The notes: generated by a model not told the origin, from the letters alone. 64,000 nucleotides of DNA from a bacterium (GCA_016703265.1 JADJCK010000001.1:744001-808000), one strand, 5' to 3'; numbered from the stretch's first letter, positions 26,301 to 35,397 are shown. Numbers and translations: made by a program.

Positions 26301-27922
26301 GTGCGTTCGGGCCACCGCGCCCGGAAGCGGTCGAGGAACTGCTGCACCGTCGTCACGTCGTCGACCAGCGCGATGGTGAAGATCTCGTCGAGACTCTCGA
26401 TCATGACATCCTCGACGCCGTCGGCCGGGTCGTGATCGTCCTGGTCGGCGTCTTCGATATCGCGCAGCAGGAGGCCGACGAAGCCTTCGGTGGTGAACAC
26501 GTTGCAGTCGCAGGCGTCACCGGCGGAATCCAGGCAATCGAACGGATCCTCCTGCGGCCTCGCATTCAGCGAGGGCAGCCCGTACAGCGTTTCGAAGCGC
26601 CTCGTCAACAGGTCGGCGAGCCAGTTCGGCCAGCCTTCGGACCAGGCGTCGTGATCGGTCTCCGAGCAGGTCAGGCAGTGGCCGCAGTCGATTTCCCACG
26701 GCCAGCCTTCCAGTTCCTCGTCGCAGTTGCCGTTGCAGTAGTCCGGCGTCACGGTCTGGCCAAGCGTATTGATGACGTGGTGCCCGTATTCGTGCACATG
26801 TGTCGCGTCGCGCCATTGGAAATCGACGAGCAACTCCGCGTCCGGATCGGGATCCTGGTCGTAGTCCCTGGGAATGTAGAGGTCGTGAAAGAACGGATTG
26901 TAGGCCGGCCACTGTTCGGTCGGATAGATCGCGGTGACGAGCGGCACATCACGCCCGGCGTAAGTGTCGATGTAGCTCCAGGTGCGGGTCAGGTTGGTCA
27001 GGATGTGGAGCACCGGCATGTCGTCGTCGTTGGACGGCCGCGTCGTGCCCAGGTCGAGCAGAGTCCCCGCGTAGTCGTTGCGTATCGTACTGGTCCACTT
27101 GCTGGGCGGCGTCGCCCCGCCCAGCCAGTCGTCGCGCACCTTGACGCGGTCGTTCTCCGACCAGAACTCGACGCGCAGGTCGGGCTGGTCGTCGCCAATC
27201 TGCGATTGCCAGTAGAAGTCGACCTCGAAGGAGCCGTCCGCTCCCGTGGTGGTCGTGGCCAACTCCTGGTCGAACAGGCCGTCGTCGTCGAAGACGTGTG
27301 CGGTGACGCCGAAGGCGCCGACCGTCTGCGCGTCCAGGCGCTCGTAGACGAAGCGGCCGCGCACGGTGATCGTGCGGCCAGCCTTGTCGGGCGTCTCCTT
27401 GCCGGCGCCGGCTTTTCCGGAGTCCACGGCCACGGCGTCCGGCCGCGGGGCCGGGCCGGGACGCGACAGGTCGCCTTCGCCGGCCGCAGGCAGCGGCCCG
27501 TCATGGGCGCGTAACGGGTTGGCCTGCTCTGCGGCGGCGATCGCGGCGGCCGAAACGCGCCACGTCTGCCGCGCACGGCGACCCTCGACTTCGCACAGGA
27601 GCGTCAGCGGCTGGCCGGGATCGTCCGGCGTGGCCGTCAGCGACAGGCGCAGAGGCCGTCCCGGCACCAGCGCGAACGTGGCCGGGGCCGCGAAGCTCAC
27701 GATCGTCCAGCCGTCGCCGACGATGCGCAGGCCGTCGACCACGACCGGTGCGGCGGACTCGATCTCGACCACCGCCGTGAACGGCTGGCCGGCCAGGGCG
27801 CCGCTCGCATCGGGCCGCAGCTCGAACCGCACCGGGAGCCGCGACAGCGTCGCACCGGCCTCGCGTGGTCCGCAGGCCAGCAGGACCAGCGCCGACAGCA
27901 GTGTGGCGCAAAGGGCCTTCAC
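23375..27922 (-). CDS. Secreted gluzincin-like protein with FlgD-like tail, paralogue 1
   Basis: The protein has 1515 residues. A signal peptide with a possible lipobox (ALVLLACG) starts it. A beta-rich N-terminal third leads to a zinc-protease-like centre HVHEYGHH (about 374-381), followed after about 50 residues by a conserved Glu in WSEGWPNW, giving HExxH...E as in gluzincins. Between the two lies a cysteine-rich insert (DYCNGNCD, DCGHCLTC). Then come fibronectin-like and repeated CARDB-like modules with GRHT and TDNSW-type strings, and finally a FlgD-like domain with VRPNPFNPKTTI and WDGRDEAGRR ending in MSLVQ. The GTG start overlaps the stop of the small upstream gene (GTGA). It is paralogous to 35407-39870. 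Proteolysis is inferred; substrates are unknown. Confidence 0.8.
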   Translation of the reverse strand: MKALCATLLSALVLLACGPREAGATLSRLPVRFELRPDASGALAGQPFTAVVEIESAAPVVVDGLRIVGDGWTIVSFAAPATFALVPGRPLRLSLTATPDDPGQPLTLLCEVEGRRARQTWRVSAAAIAAAEQANPLRAHDGPLPAAGEGDLSRPGPAPRPDAVAVDSGKAGAGKETPDKAGRTITVRGRFVYERLDAQTVGAFGVTAHVFDDDGLFDQELATTTTGADGSFEVDFYWQSQIGDDQPDLRVEFWSENDRVKVRDDWLGGATPPSKWTSTIRNDYAGTLLDLGTTRPSNDDDMPVLHILTNLTRTWSYIDTYAGRDVPLVTAIYPTEQWPAYNPFFHDLYIPRDYDQDPDPDAELLVDFQWRDATHVHEYGHHVINTLGQTVTPDYCNGNCDEELEGWPWEIDCGHCLTCSETDHDAWSEGWPNWLADLLTRRFETLYGLPSLNARPQEDPFDCLDSAGDACDCNVFTTEGFVGLLLRDIEDADQDDHDPADGVEDVMIESLDEIFTIALVDDVTTVQQFLDRFRARWPERTTLLWETARNVGYEIDVAAPGAVASLASVSHPLVGDSPDATPKFTWTPAVDDASGIAGYAISVDRDAPRAPGLSLEIPALPASYTHGTLAPGTWYFTIRAIDRAGRPSTQFATYGPFVIRAAAPADLQPTTTPGWAGPVVPRSAPDANNLNVPAATALTGNALATWVNLAGVNAGEAVTPVGFSTHVLVDGAVVLSPPAILPIEGGSTYFGLNMGPVTVRGGRHTMGAFHDANELVNETDETDNSWAGQWVWSPSTLATNTLVARQAPPDRDGGWDDLPLGVTRIYNCDGLRFLSDGSFTAVSAWPLVMTADYDVRIHTLAGGTTDGFRTTNLRASSLRPAGALDAVIVNLAQEGSTTWDVGVLNAGTGTSTYSAVKVTSGAVAFAAPSALTMAADRLLMLRHVDLLTANLGQVAISLDIDPAHGRLQVAWLTPSSRVVGLDDFGATAVTDALGDARLLVNATATGRYAVVVWRDPGDLPAGLPAAAAPFTLRIESTPPDLAAATPVGWHAPLVPRPGPDGTPAAVPAPTALTGGNSTWLHAGATNISPAGAPASTVAFLVDGATAATTSTGTLAAGAAATWTGSAAPAVTVPGGRHTLTLRADATGVLAELTETNNVYGEQWSWRASTLSFSTPVSLAVPPVRTAGWSEVTTGEALYFNCLGLRVPAPAIVGENGWWTGIAVMPETEGDIDVRLHEILDSTKQDFRANLVTSLAGGGGEIDFVLVNYRRTTPRALNAGVLRDEAGGAQPCAIQAVASQHAGTDPRHITASLAAGRFLALHEMTLSSGHWQFALQAGTAPVDWGFSLHDGAGTYADRAKVVDSAAAWLNPEGGDEAFDVHVTQPGTYVLAVWRASSRNQDRDASYRVTTTWAASATGPDLPTPVATTVTSVRPNPFNPKTTIAYDLAEPGPIRLAVYSARGELVRILVDGQSTAGSHAASWDGRDEAGRRCASGVYYARLKAGGIHSTRKMSLVQ

Positions 27923-28398
27923 GGCTTTTCACCGGCCGCAGGCATCGTGGGCGCCTCGTCGGGGGCGATGGTCGCCATGGCCTCAAGGTCGGCTTCCAGC
28001 GCCGCGACGGCCTCGGACCAGCCGGCGCGGCGCGCGACGTCGAGTTGGATCCGCAGGCAATCGCCCTCGGCCTGTTCCTTCGCAGCGGCGATCGCGGCCT
28101 GCAGCGCAAGGGCCTCCGCATGGTCGCGGGAGCGGGCCAGGCGCTCGCGCAAGGCCACGACCTGCCCTTGCTCGGCCGCGAACAGCTCCGCCAGACGCGC
28201 GTTCAGTTCGGCCCGCCACGCGAGCGCCGAAGCGTCGGGCTGGCCGGTGGCGACGATCTCCGGCGGCCGCGGTCCCGGCACGAGACCCTCCACGGGGTCA
28301 CCGGTCCCGTCGGCCAGCGCGACCACCGGGAACAGAAGGGCCAGGCAGGCGGCGGCCAGCGCGGGCGCCGCCGGACGATTCGGGAACGATCGCTTCAT
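27919..28398 (-). CDS. Small secreted helical protein, partner of metalloprotease paralogue 1
   Basis: The protein has 159 residues with a clear signal peptide (CLALLFPVVALADG). The mature part is almost all helix, rich in Ala, Glu and Arg (LAELFAAEQGQVVALRERLA), and likely a coiled coil. There are two cysteines, only one of them (GDCLRI) in the mature part. It has no recognised family. Its stop overlaps the start of the following 1515-residue protein by four bases, so the two are made together. The same two-gene design recurs at 39867-40370, which suggests a dedicated partner, for example a chaperone, inhibitor or pro-peptide in trans. That role is inference. The ATG at 28398 has GGAGATCC upstream. 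Confidence 0.7.
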   Translation of the reverse strand: MKRSFPNRPAAPALAAACLALLFPVVALADGTGDPVEGLVPGPRPPEIVATGQPDASALAWRAELNARLAELFAAEQGQVVALRERLARSRDHAEALALQAAIAAAKEQAEGDCLRIQLDVARRAGWSEAVAALEADLEAMATIAPDEAPTMPAAGEKP

Positions 28399-28548
28399 GT
28401 CGGATCTCCTTGACAGAGAATCGGTTCGTTGGCGGCGGACGCACCACGACGCTTCGTTAAGCTGTCGACGCGGATTCGGGGCCGTTTTGTGCCATGCGGC
28501 AGGCCGGGCCCCGGTCCCCGCTAACGGTTCCAGGCTGAAGCCATGGCC

Positions 28549-29517
28549 TCAGCGGACGAACGTCACCCTCCGAGAGGCGGTCTCACTGCCTCTCGAGACG
28601 TTGATGAGGTACACCCCCGACGATACGCGCCGCCCCCGGTCGTCGCGCCCGTCCCAGACCACCATGTTCGCGCCCGCCGACGCCTCGCCGTCCATGAGCG
28701 TGCGCACCCGCCGCCCGTCGAGTTGGAAGACTTCGACCCGCACGTGTCCGGCGGCAGTCAGGTCCAGCGCCAGGCGTGTCGAATTCCCGAATGGGCTGGG
28801 CGTTGGCGGGGAAAGCGTGAGCAGCGCCCCCGTCACGCCCGGTTGCAGGTCAGTAACGCCCGATGGCTGGGCAGCCGCGGCGATCGCCCAGCCATCGACC
28901 GAGACGCCGGCAAAGACGTTGACGTAGCGCACGGAACGGATGATCGGCGTCGGCGAGACCACACCCTTGAAGTCGACGAACAGGCTTAAGTGGATGATGT
29001 CCGCCGTCGTCACGTCCGCGAGCACGTTTCCCGTTCCGTTCGGCCCGTCGTACACGAGAAACCGATCCGCGTCGTTGGGGCGCAAACTGGTTGCGAAGGG
29101 CCCGATGATCGACGTGCTGCCGAATCCCGTCAGCGGTTCGCTGAAATTCAGGATCAGGTCACCGTCGGGAAGCCCTTCGGAGATGTATTCCCCGATGTAA
29201 TCCCCGGGATCGACGGCCCAATCGTTGGGCAACCGATAGTGGTCCCAGGACGACGAAGCCAAGCTGATGCAACCGACCTGGTAGTTGTCCTCAACCACTT
29301 CGCTGTAATAGGACACCGTGACCAGGTGGCCGCCGCCGGTGTCGATGACGAAGGGGGCATGGTAGTGGGCGCCGCACGGAGACGCATGCACGATGTTGTT
29401 GAAGACCGCATTGGGTATCGCGGAGAAAGCGTCGACAATCGTGATCTGGGCTGGCGAGGTTGCCGGAAGTGTCACTCCCAGCACGAGGATGATACACGCA
29501 GTTTCGAGACGACGCAT
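28549..29517 (-). CDS. Secreted protein with FlgD-like tail
   Basis: The protein has 322 residues. A signal peptide (CIILVLGVTLPATSPAQ) is followed by a beta-rich body of about 190 residues that I do not recognise, then a FlgD-like C-terminal domain: SPPTPSPFGNSTRLAL, VFQLDGRRVRTLMDGEA, VVWDGRDDRGRRVSSGVYL, ending in VTFVR. Such tails direct or anchor exported proteins in FCB-group bacteria. The ATG at 29517 has AGAGGAGG upstream, a near-perfect site; the open frame further up has none. It lies in the same orientation as the neighbours on both sides and shares their secretion theme. Confidence 0.78.
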   Translation of the reverse strand: MRRLETACIILVLGVTLPATSPAQITIVDAFSAIPNAVFNNIVHASPCGAHYHAPFVIDTGGGHLVTVSYYSEVVEDNYQVGCISLASSSWDHYRLPNDWAVDPGDYIGEYISEGLPDGDLILNFSEPLTGFGSTSIIGPFATSLRPNDADRFLVYDGPNGTGNVLADVTTADIIHLSLFVDFKGVVSPTPIIRSVRYVNVFAGVSVDGWAIAAAAQPSGVTDLQPGVTGALLTLSPPTPSPFGNSTRLALDLTAAGHVRVEVFQLDGRRVRTLMDGEASAGANMVVWDGRDDRGRRVSSGVYLINVSRGSETASRRVTFVR

Positions 29518-29650
29518 GGTTGGCCTCCTCTGAAGACGATGCTGACCGGCACGGCGGCCGTCCGGGGCCCGAGCCGGCATCAAGCGGGAGTTGACCGGCT
29601 CCCAGAACGGGCGTTGATTGGCGACCGATTCCGAGGCAGATCGGCACAAC

Positions 29651-30200
29651 TCACCTGTAGAGCCCCTTGATCGCGCCCCAGGTCTGAGTCTCCTCGCCCA
29701 CGACATCGGTGCATTCGGCGGCCACGTTGTCGACGAACACGCTCCAACTGCCGAAGCTGCCAAGGGTGATGGTGTTCGCACTCAGCCTCCAGAACGTGGT
29801 TGCCGCAGGGCACCGCCAGCGGAATGGTCTGCCAGACTGGGTTCTCCGCGGCATGGGTTGCAGAGTAGGCAACTGTGTTGTCGATCTCGATGGTGACCTG
29901 AACCGCGGCACCGCCCAACACGTAGTATTGATAGTCCAGCGTGACGGCGCAGGAACTCGTGCCGTGCGAGGATCCGCAGGTAAATGCCTGTTCGAGGGAG
30001 GCGCCGCCGCCGCCCCAGTTGTAAAAGATGTACGCCGCGCCCCCGGGGTTGCCGTTGGAGGGATGATGGGACACCGTCGGCCCCGTGGAGGACGTGGTCC
30101 AGGACGCCAGCGAAGTCGTGAAGTCGCCGTTGAGGATTTGGGCGGAAACAGGTGCGGCACACAGAACAGCGAGTGCAAAAGACAGCAGCATGCGGCGCAT
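29651..30200 (-). pseudogene. Small secreted protein, frameshifted, with WGxxKxLYR tail
   Basis: It starts at the ATG at 30200 with a signal peptide (LSFALAVLCAAPVSAQI). The body is beta-rich (NGDFTTSLASW, LDYQYYVLGGAAVQVTIEID), of the type seen in secreted proteins with a carbohydrate-binding-like fold. Near 29795 the frame breaks after PCGNH. In the alternate frame it continues FWRLSANTITLGSFGSW and FVDNVAAECTDVV, ending TWGAIKGLYR with a stop at 29651. One extra base explains the break (550 nt). The last ten residues resemble the end of the protein at 50705 (SWGGVKALFR), suggesting a shared C-terminal signal. Confidence 0.7.
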
Positions 30201-30552
30201 GGGGGCCTCCCGGTTGCAGTCGTAATCCCGATCGATGCACTATGAATTCTAGCATTCATCATCGGAGGGATTCAATCCCCAATCGCATGCCTGATATCAA
30301 TTGGAGCCTTGGGGGGGCCCCGGGGGCCTTCCTGTGTGCCCGGTGGTCCGTTTCGGCCCCGACTCGCGTCGTGCCCTGGGAAGTCCCCCAGCCATCCGCT
30401 TGCGCATTGTGGGGCAACGAGTTGGGCCGATGGTGGTCCGCCTTTTCGGGGTTCCACAGGCCGCTCTGCGCGGCTCCGCCGTGGCCGTCTGGTAGGAAAT
30501 CTACCGGCCCCGGTGCCCGCTGCTGACCGGCAACCCGCCCTTTCGAATTGAA
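30201..30552. other. Intergenic, GC-rich, no gene seen
   Basis: A long minus-strand open frame crosses this stretch but has no family features or ribosome site and is low-complexity proline/arginine-rich, as expected for chance frames in GC-rich DNA. A G/C run at 30308-30327 could form local structure. Confidence 0.45.
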
Positions 30553-30648
30553 TTATTGGTAGGCACAGGTCATCGAGTCGCAGTGCGCGAAGGCACCGCC
30601 GGCGAATGTCACCAGAATTCCCGTCAGCAAGAAACCTATCCGCCGCAA
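30553..30648 (-). pseudogene. Possible 5' remnant of an AHCD(S/T)M secreted protein
   Basis: From a TTG at 30648 (GTGGAG upstream) the minus strand encodes 31 residues: RRIGFLLTGILVTFAGGAFA, a good signal peptide, then HCDSMTCAYQ and stop. The AHCD(S/T)M start of the mature part is what I recall for DUF6448 proteins (AHCDTMDGP). Nothing after DSM resembles that family, so it would be a truncated relic. It is too short for certainty. Confidence 0.3.
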
Positions 30649-30732
30649 TGATCTGCTCCACAGTTTCCATTTCTTGGTTCACGCTGCCGTTCTCTTCATG
30701 CCATACCGCCGGCCGTGGCCAACAGCCACGTC

Positions 30733-31158
30733 TCAAGATTCGCAGAGCGGTTGCGTACCGCCCTTGTTATCGAGCAGGTCCGAGATGGTCGTGGACGCGA
30801 ACGCCTTCTCGGTGCGGGCCAAATCGTCATCCAGCTTCCGGTGCAGCGCGCACAGGTTCGAACCGTGACTTGCCAGACCCAACGGACACGATTGGATCCT
30901 CTGCAGAGGGTCCACCGCGTTGACCACGTCGAGGACACGGATATCCTCGGATTTCCGTGCCAGGCGAAATCCCCCGCCTCGTCCCGGACTCGAAATCACC
31001 AGACCGGCGCGGGTGAGTTTCTGGAGTACCTTGGACAGGTAGCCGCTCGGCACCTGGATGGCCTCCGAAATCTTCTTCGTGCCTTGCAACTCATCGGGCT
31101 GGCGAGCAAGCCAAACCACTGCGCGCAGGGCGTATTCCGTCGTCTGGGAGATCATCAT
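30733..31158 (-). CDS. Rrf2-family regulator, NsrR-like
   Basis: The protein has 141 residues. An Rrf2 winged helix starts at the N-terminus (MISQTTEYALRAVVWLA), with IQVPSGYLSKVLQKLTRAGL as recognition region and SPGRGGGFRLAR as wing. There are only two conserved cysteines, Cys91 (CPLG) and Cys103 (NLCALH), rather than the three of IscR; this pattern occurs in NsrR-like members that sense nitric oxide. The gene diverges from ric-norB, whose products repair and remove nitric-oxide damage. Regulation of that operon is therefore the natural inference. The intergenic region holds a 14-bp near-palindrome (31198-31211). Confidence 0.85.
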   Translation of the reverse strand: MMISQTTEYALRAVVWLARQPDELQGTKKISEAIQVPSGYLSKVLQKLTRAGLVISSPGRGGGFRLARKSEDIRVLDVVNAVDPLQRIQSCPLGLASHGSNLCALHRKLDDDLARTEKAFASTTISDLLDNKGGTQPLCES

Positions 31159-31197
31159 GACTCTTCACCTCTCGCCGTCCAATGTAGTTTATTTATA

Positions 31198-31211
31198 CCT
31201 TGACGTCCAGG
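31198..31211. promoter_or_regulatory. Candidate Rrf2 operator
   Basis: CCTTGACGTCCAGG is a palindrome with one mismatched pair, located between the divergent regulator and ric, 99 bases ahead of the ric start. The surrounding DNA is AT-rich, as for a promoter. It does not match the classic NsrR box, so assignment rests on position and symmetry only. Confidence 0.4.
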
Positions 31212-31296
31212 TTTATGTAAGTATTTTATCTTGTACACGTATGTCCCGGTTTAATTCCGGTATGCCGAAGGCGGCAACCCGACAGGAGGGCAAGGC

Positions 31297-32085
31297 ATGG
31301 AGATCTCGATCGAACGCACCGTAGGCGATCTCGCTGCGGAAGCGATCCACCGGACCAGGGTCTTTGAGACCTACGGCATCGACTACTGTTGCGGAGGCAA
31401 GACGCCCCTGGCGGAAGCATGCCGAATAGCAGGCTGCACAGCTGATGAGGTGGTGGCCGCCCTCGTTGCGGCCGACCGGAACGCCGCCGGAAGCGGTCCG
31501 GAGACGACCGATTGGCGGGCGGCCAGCCTGACAAAGCTCACCACGCATATCGTGCAGACCCACCACGCGTTCATGAAGCGCGAACTCCCGCGGATCGCGG
31601 ACCTCCTGGCCAAGGTCAGGAACGCCCACGGGGAGAATCACCCCGAGCTTGCGGACCTGGCCCAGGTCTACGGCGCCCTGCGTGCCGAACTCGAGGCGCA
31701 TCTCGCGAAGGAGGAGCAGGTGCTTTTCCCCCTGATCCAAGAGATGGAAGCGACCCGGCGGGCCGGCACCGCCCATTGCGGCTCGGTGGGTAACCCCATC
31801 GGTGTCATGGAGCGTGAGCACGACAGCGCCGGCGTCGCGCTGGGCCTGATGCGCCAGTTGACCGACGACTACACCGTGCCCCAGGACGGCTGCGCCACCT
31901 TCGCGGCCCTGCTCGACGGGCTCGCTACCATCGAACGCGACCTGCACGAACACATCCACAAGGAGAACAACATCCTCCACCCCCGCGCCGCCAGGCTCGA
32001 GGCCGATCTCTCGCTGCCGCCCAGGGCTGGGCGTAATACCGAAAGGAAAGGGACGACGTCATGGCATACCGCAAGCTCTGGTTGA
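31297..32085 (+). CDS. ric: Iron-sulfur cluster repair protein Ric (ScdA/YtfE-type)
   Basis: The protein has 262 residues. The N-terminal ScdA_N domain is plain: RVFETYGIDYCCGGKTPLAE (Cys31-Cys32). The C-terminal hemerythrin-like di-iron domain supplies ligands in THHAFMKRELP, HLAKEEQVLFP, EREHDSAG and HIHKENNILHP. Ric repairs iron-sulfur clusters damaged by nitric oxide or oxidants. The ATG at 31297 is preceded by GGAGGGCAAGGC. Its 3' end overlaps norB by 25 bases, so both belong to one unit under the divergent NsrR-like regulator. Confidence 0.93.
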   Translation: MEISIERTVGDLAAEAIHRTRVFETYGIDYCCGGKTPLAEACRIAGCTADEVVAALVAADRNAAGSGPETTDWRAASLTKLTTHIVQTHHAFMKRELPRIADLLAKVRNAHGENHPELADLAQVYGALRAELEAHLAKEEQVLFPLIQEMEATRRAGTAHCGSVGNPIGVMEREHDSAGVALGLMRQLTDDYTVPQDGCATFAALLDGLATIERDLHEHIHKENNILHPRAARLEADLSLPPRAGRNTERKGTTSWHTASSG

Positions 32086-34336
32086 CCTTCGCCATCGTGG
32101 TGGTCGTTTCGTTCGCGGTGCTGGGCTGGTTTGGTCGCGAGATCTACCGGCAGGCGCCACCCGTACCCGACAGGATCGTCACCACCGATGGCCGCGTGCT
32201 GTTCACCGGCGACGATATCCGCGACGGGCAGAACGTCTGGCAGTCCACCGGCGGCCAGGAACTCGGCTCAGTCTGGGGCCATGGCGCCTACGTGGCGCCG
32301 GACTGGTCGGCGGACTGGCTGCACCGCGAGGCCGTGCATATCCGCGACCAGTGGGCGCGCGAGGACTTCAGCCGCGAATTCGCTGCGCTCGGTCCCGAAG
32401 AGCAGGCAGCCCTCGAGGCCCGGCTGCAGGGGCTGCTGCGGAGTAACACCTACGATCCGCAGACCGCGACCTGGTCGTCTCGGCCGAACGGGCGGCGGCC
32501 ATGGCCGCCGTGGCCGACCATTACCGCGGGCTGTTCGGCGACGACGCGGCGCGGGCGGATCTGCGCGAGTCGTACGCCATGCGTACGCCCACCGTCGAAG
32601 GAGCCGGCCGGCTGGACGACCTGACGGCGTTCTTCTTCTGGGCTGCCTGGGCCTGCGTCACCGAGCGCCCCGGGTCGGAAGTGACCTACTCCAACAACTG
32701 GCCGCCCGACGCCACGGTGGGCAACCGCCCCACCGGCGCCCTGATCCTGTGGACGGGCTTCTCGGTGATCCTGCTGCTGGCCGGCATCGCCGCCCTCGGC
32801 TGGTACTACGCTGCCAACCGCGAGGACGAACTCGACCCGACCACCCTGCCGGGCTCGGATCCCTTGACGGCCCTCCAGCCCACTCCCTCCATGCAGGCCA
32901 CCCTCAAGTACTTCTGGATCGTCTGCGCCCTGTTCGTCGTGCAGATCATCGCCGGCGTGGTCACCGCCCACTTCGGCGTCGAGGGCGCGGGCTTCTACGG
33001 CCTGAGCCTGGACAACATCCTGCCCTACAGCGTGGCCCGCACCTGGCACGTGCAGCTGGGCATCTTCTGGATCGCCACCTCGTGGCTCGCGACCGGCCTG
33101 TTCATCGGCCCGGCCGTCTCCGGACACGAGCCGCGTTTCCAGCGCCTGGGCGTGAACGTGCTCTTCGGCGCGCTGATCGTCGTGGTCGGCGGCTCGCTGA
33201 CCGGCCAGTGGCTGGGCGTGATGCAGAAGCTGGGCCTGGTGGAGAACTTCTGGTTCGGCCACCAGGGCTACGAGTACGTCGACCTCGGCCGCCTGTGGCA
33301 GATCCTGCTACTGGTGGGACTGCTGCTGTGGCTGGTGCTGATGGTGCGCGCCCTGCTGCCCGCCCTGCGCAGGAACGACGAGAACCGCTCCCTGCTGACC
33401 ATGCTCGTCATCTCGTGCGTGGCCATCGCCGGATTCTACGGTGCCGGCCTGATGTGGGGCCGCCAGACCAACCTGGCCATGGCCGAGTACTGGCGCTGGT
33501 GGGTGGTGCACCTGTGGGTCGAGGGCTTCTTCGAGGTCTTCGCCACCGTGGTCATCGCTTTCCTCTTCGTGCGCCTGGGCCTGCTGCGCGTACGGCTGGC
33601 CACCGCCGCCGCCCTGTTCTCCACCAACGTGTTCCTGGCCGGCGGCATTATCGGCACCTTCCACCACCTGTACTTCACCGGAACGCCGACGGCGGTCCTC
33701 GCCCTGGGCGCGACGTTCTCCGCGCTGGAAGTGGTCCCGCTGGTGCTGCTGGGCTTCGAGGCCTATCACAACCTGAAGATCAGCAAGGCCACCGAGTGCC
33801 TCAGGGCCTACAAGTGGCCCATCTACTGCTTCGTCGCGGTGGCGTTCTGGAACCTGGTCGGCGCGGGCATCTTCGGATTCCTCATCAACCCGCCCATCGC
33901 GCTGTACTACATGCAGGGGCTGAACACCACGCCGGTGCACGGCCACACGGCGCTGTTCGGCGTGTACGGCATGCTCGGCATCGGGCTGATGCTTTTCGTG
34001 CTGAAGGGCCTGGCGGCGCGCCGGATCTGGAAGGACGGCGTGATCCGCTTCGCTTTCTGGGCCATCAACATCGGCCTGCTGCTGATGGTGCTGATCAGCG
34101 TGTTGCCGGTAGGCCTGGCCCAGACCCTGGCCAGCGTCAAGCACGGCCTCTGGTACGCCCGCTCGGCCGAGTTCATGCAGCAGGACTACATGCAGACCCT
34201 GCGCTGGCTGCGGGTGATCGGCGACACGATCTTCGCCGTGGGCGTGCTGGCCCTCGCGTACTTCGTAGCCGGGCTGAAGACGGGGTGGTCCCTGAAGCTG
34301 GGCCATGATCTGCCGGAAAGGACGAGCCATGAGTGA
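32061..34336 (+). pseudogene. norB: Quinol-dependent nitric oxide reductase (qNorB), single frameshift
   Basis: This is a fused quinol-oxidising NorB that reduces NO to N2O in the inner membrane. The N-terminal extension (TTDGRVLFTGDDIRDGQNVW, GSVWGHGAYVAPDW) is typical of qNorB. Near 32475 the frame breaks; one more base in QTxDLVVSAERAAAMA restores it (2276 nt is one short of 759 codons). The remaining part has 12 or more membrane helices and the haem/FeB ligands in RTWHVQLGIFW, VHLWVEGFFEV, GTFHHLYFTG and HGHTALFGVYG. All catalytic residues are present, so an assembly error is likely. The ATG at 32061 has GGAAAGGGA upstream. Confidence 0.92.
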
Positions 34337-34790
34337 AACGCTTTATGACCAGAGAAAACGGAAGGACCTGCTGAAGCACATGATCCTTTAGCTGCACGAG
34401 GGCGATGCGCCGGACGCCGTGCGTCCCCAGCTCGTGCGCCTGCTGGGAAGGGTCCCGTACGACGAGGTCGTCGAGGTCGAGCAGGAGCTCATCAACGAGG
34501 GCCTTCCCGCCGAAGAGGTGCTGAAGCTCTGCGACATCCACACCCAGGCCCTGCGGGGCGCGATCGACGATGGCGGGGACAAGGACGTCCCCGCCGGCCA
34601 CCCCGTCGACGTGTTCCAGAAGGAGAACAAGGCTTTGGCCTGGGCGGTTTCCCAGCTGGAGGGGTTCTTCGAGGAGTTGCAGGCGCTTCCCGAGGGCGCG
34701 GACCCCCAGCCCCTGCTCCACGACATTCGCGTGCGGTTCAACGCGCTGATGGACGTCGAGAAGCACTACCTGCGCAAGGATGGCGCTTGC
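34329..34790 (+). pseudogene. DUF438/hemerythrin-type protein, amber stop plus IS3 truncation
   Basis: It starts at the ATG at 34329, overlapping the norB stop by eight bases, with GGAAAGGA upstream. The first 20 codons (MSETLYDQRKRKDLL...) run into an in-frame TAG at 34389. The same frame resumes with LHEGDAPDAVRPQL, a DUF438 domain (YDEVVEVEQELINEGL, LCDIHTQALRGAI), then HPVDVFQKEN and DVEKHYLRK of the following hemerythrin part. The frame is then replaced by IS3 sequence near 34785. Members of this family accompany nitric-oxide defence genes. With two independent lesions this gene is very probably dead. Confidence 0.8.
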
Positions 34791-34841
34791 CCCCAACCTT
34801 GGACCAGATCAGCTAACATTTTCGAGCCCTTGCCGGGTCGT

Positions 34842-35397
34842 TCAGTTGTTTCCAGCTGGCCCGGTATTGGGCCGGCGGGATCTTCCCCAAGCTGCCGTGG
34901 GGCGCACGTTGTTGTAGTCCTCCCTCCACGAGTGTAGCACTGCCGCAGCTTCCGCGAGATTCAAAAAGTAATGGTGCGTTAAGCACTCACGCCGAACCAA
35001 GCCTTTGAATGCCTCGTTGCGGGCGTTGTCGCCCGGGGTTCCCGGCCGACTGAACTGCAGACCGATATTGTCTGCGTATGCCCACAGGTCCATGGCCATC
35101 GACGTGAACTCTGTTCCCTGGTCGCATTGGATCGACTCAGGCTTGCCGTGGCTGGCGATCAGATGATCCAGCACTTCGGCCACATCACCGCCGCTGAAGC
35201 TCTAGCTCGCGTCGAGCGCCAGGCACTCCCGCGTGAACACATCGATCACCGTCAGCACCCGCAGCGTCCGGCCGTCGAACAGCATGTCGCGCATGAATTC
35301 CATCGCACAGCGCTCGGTCGAACGGGCCGCGACCAGGCTGCCGCCGCGTGCCATCGCGGCCCGCCGCCGATGGCGCTTCTTGCGTATCGACGGTGCC
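34842..35397 (-). pseudogene. IS3-family transposase remnant (OrfB)
   Basis: The minus strand encodes the rve domain of an IS3-type transposase: RCAMEFMRDMLFDGRTLRVL, then VIDVFTRECLAL (first Asp), a TAG stop at 35202-35204, then CDQGTEFTSM (second Asp) and PGTPGDNARNEAFKG (Glu). The OrfA and the N-terminal part of OrfB are missing, cut off at the end of the metalloprotease gene at 35407. The other boundary, near 34785-34800, lies inside the DUF438 gene. The remnant therefore joins two truncations: the hemerythrin gene on one side and IS DNA abutting the protease stop on the other. Confidence 0.82.

Noticed and set aside
25745..27514. 589-codon plus-strand open frame opposite the first metalloprotease
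   Set aside because: Antisense shadow: the minus strand has the signal peptide, HExxH centre and FlgD-like tail.
30308..30327. GC-run at 30308-30327 as a terminator
   Set aside because: It lies upstream of the minus-strand secreted gene start rather than after a stop, and has no U-run.
32131..34308. 725-codon plus-strand open frame across norB
   Set aside because: It is the out-of-frame shadow of norB: arginine- and proline-rich with no family signal, while the other frame has all NorB ligands.
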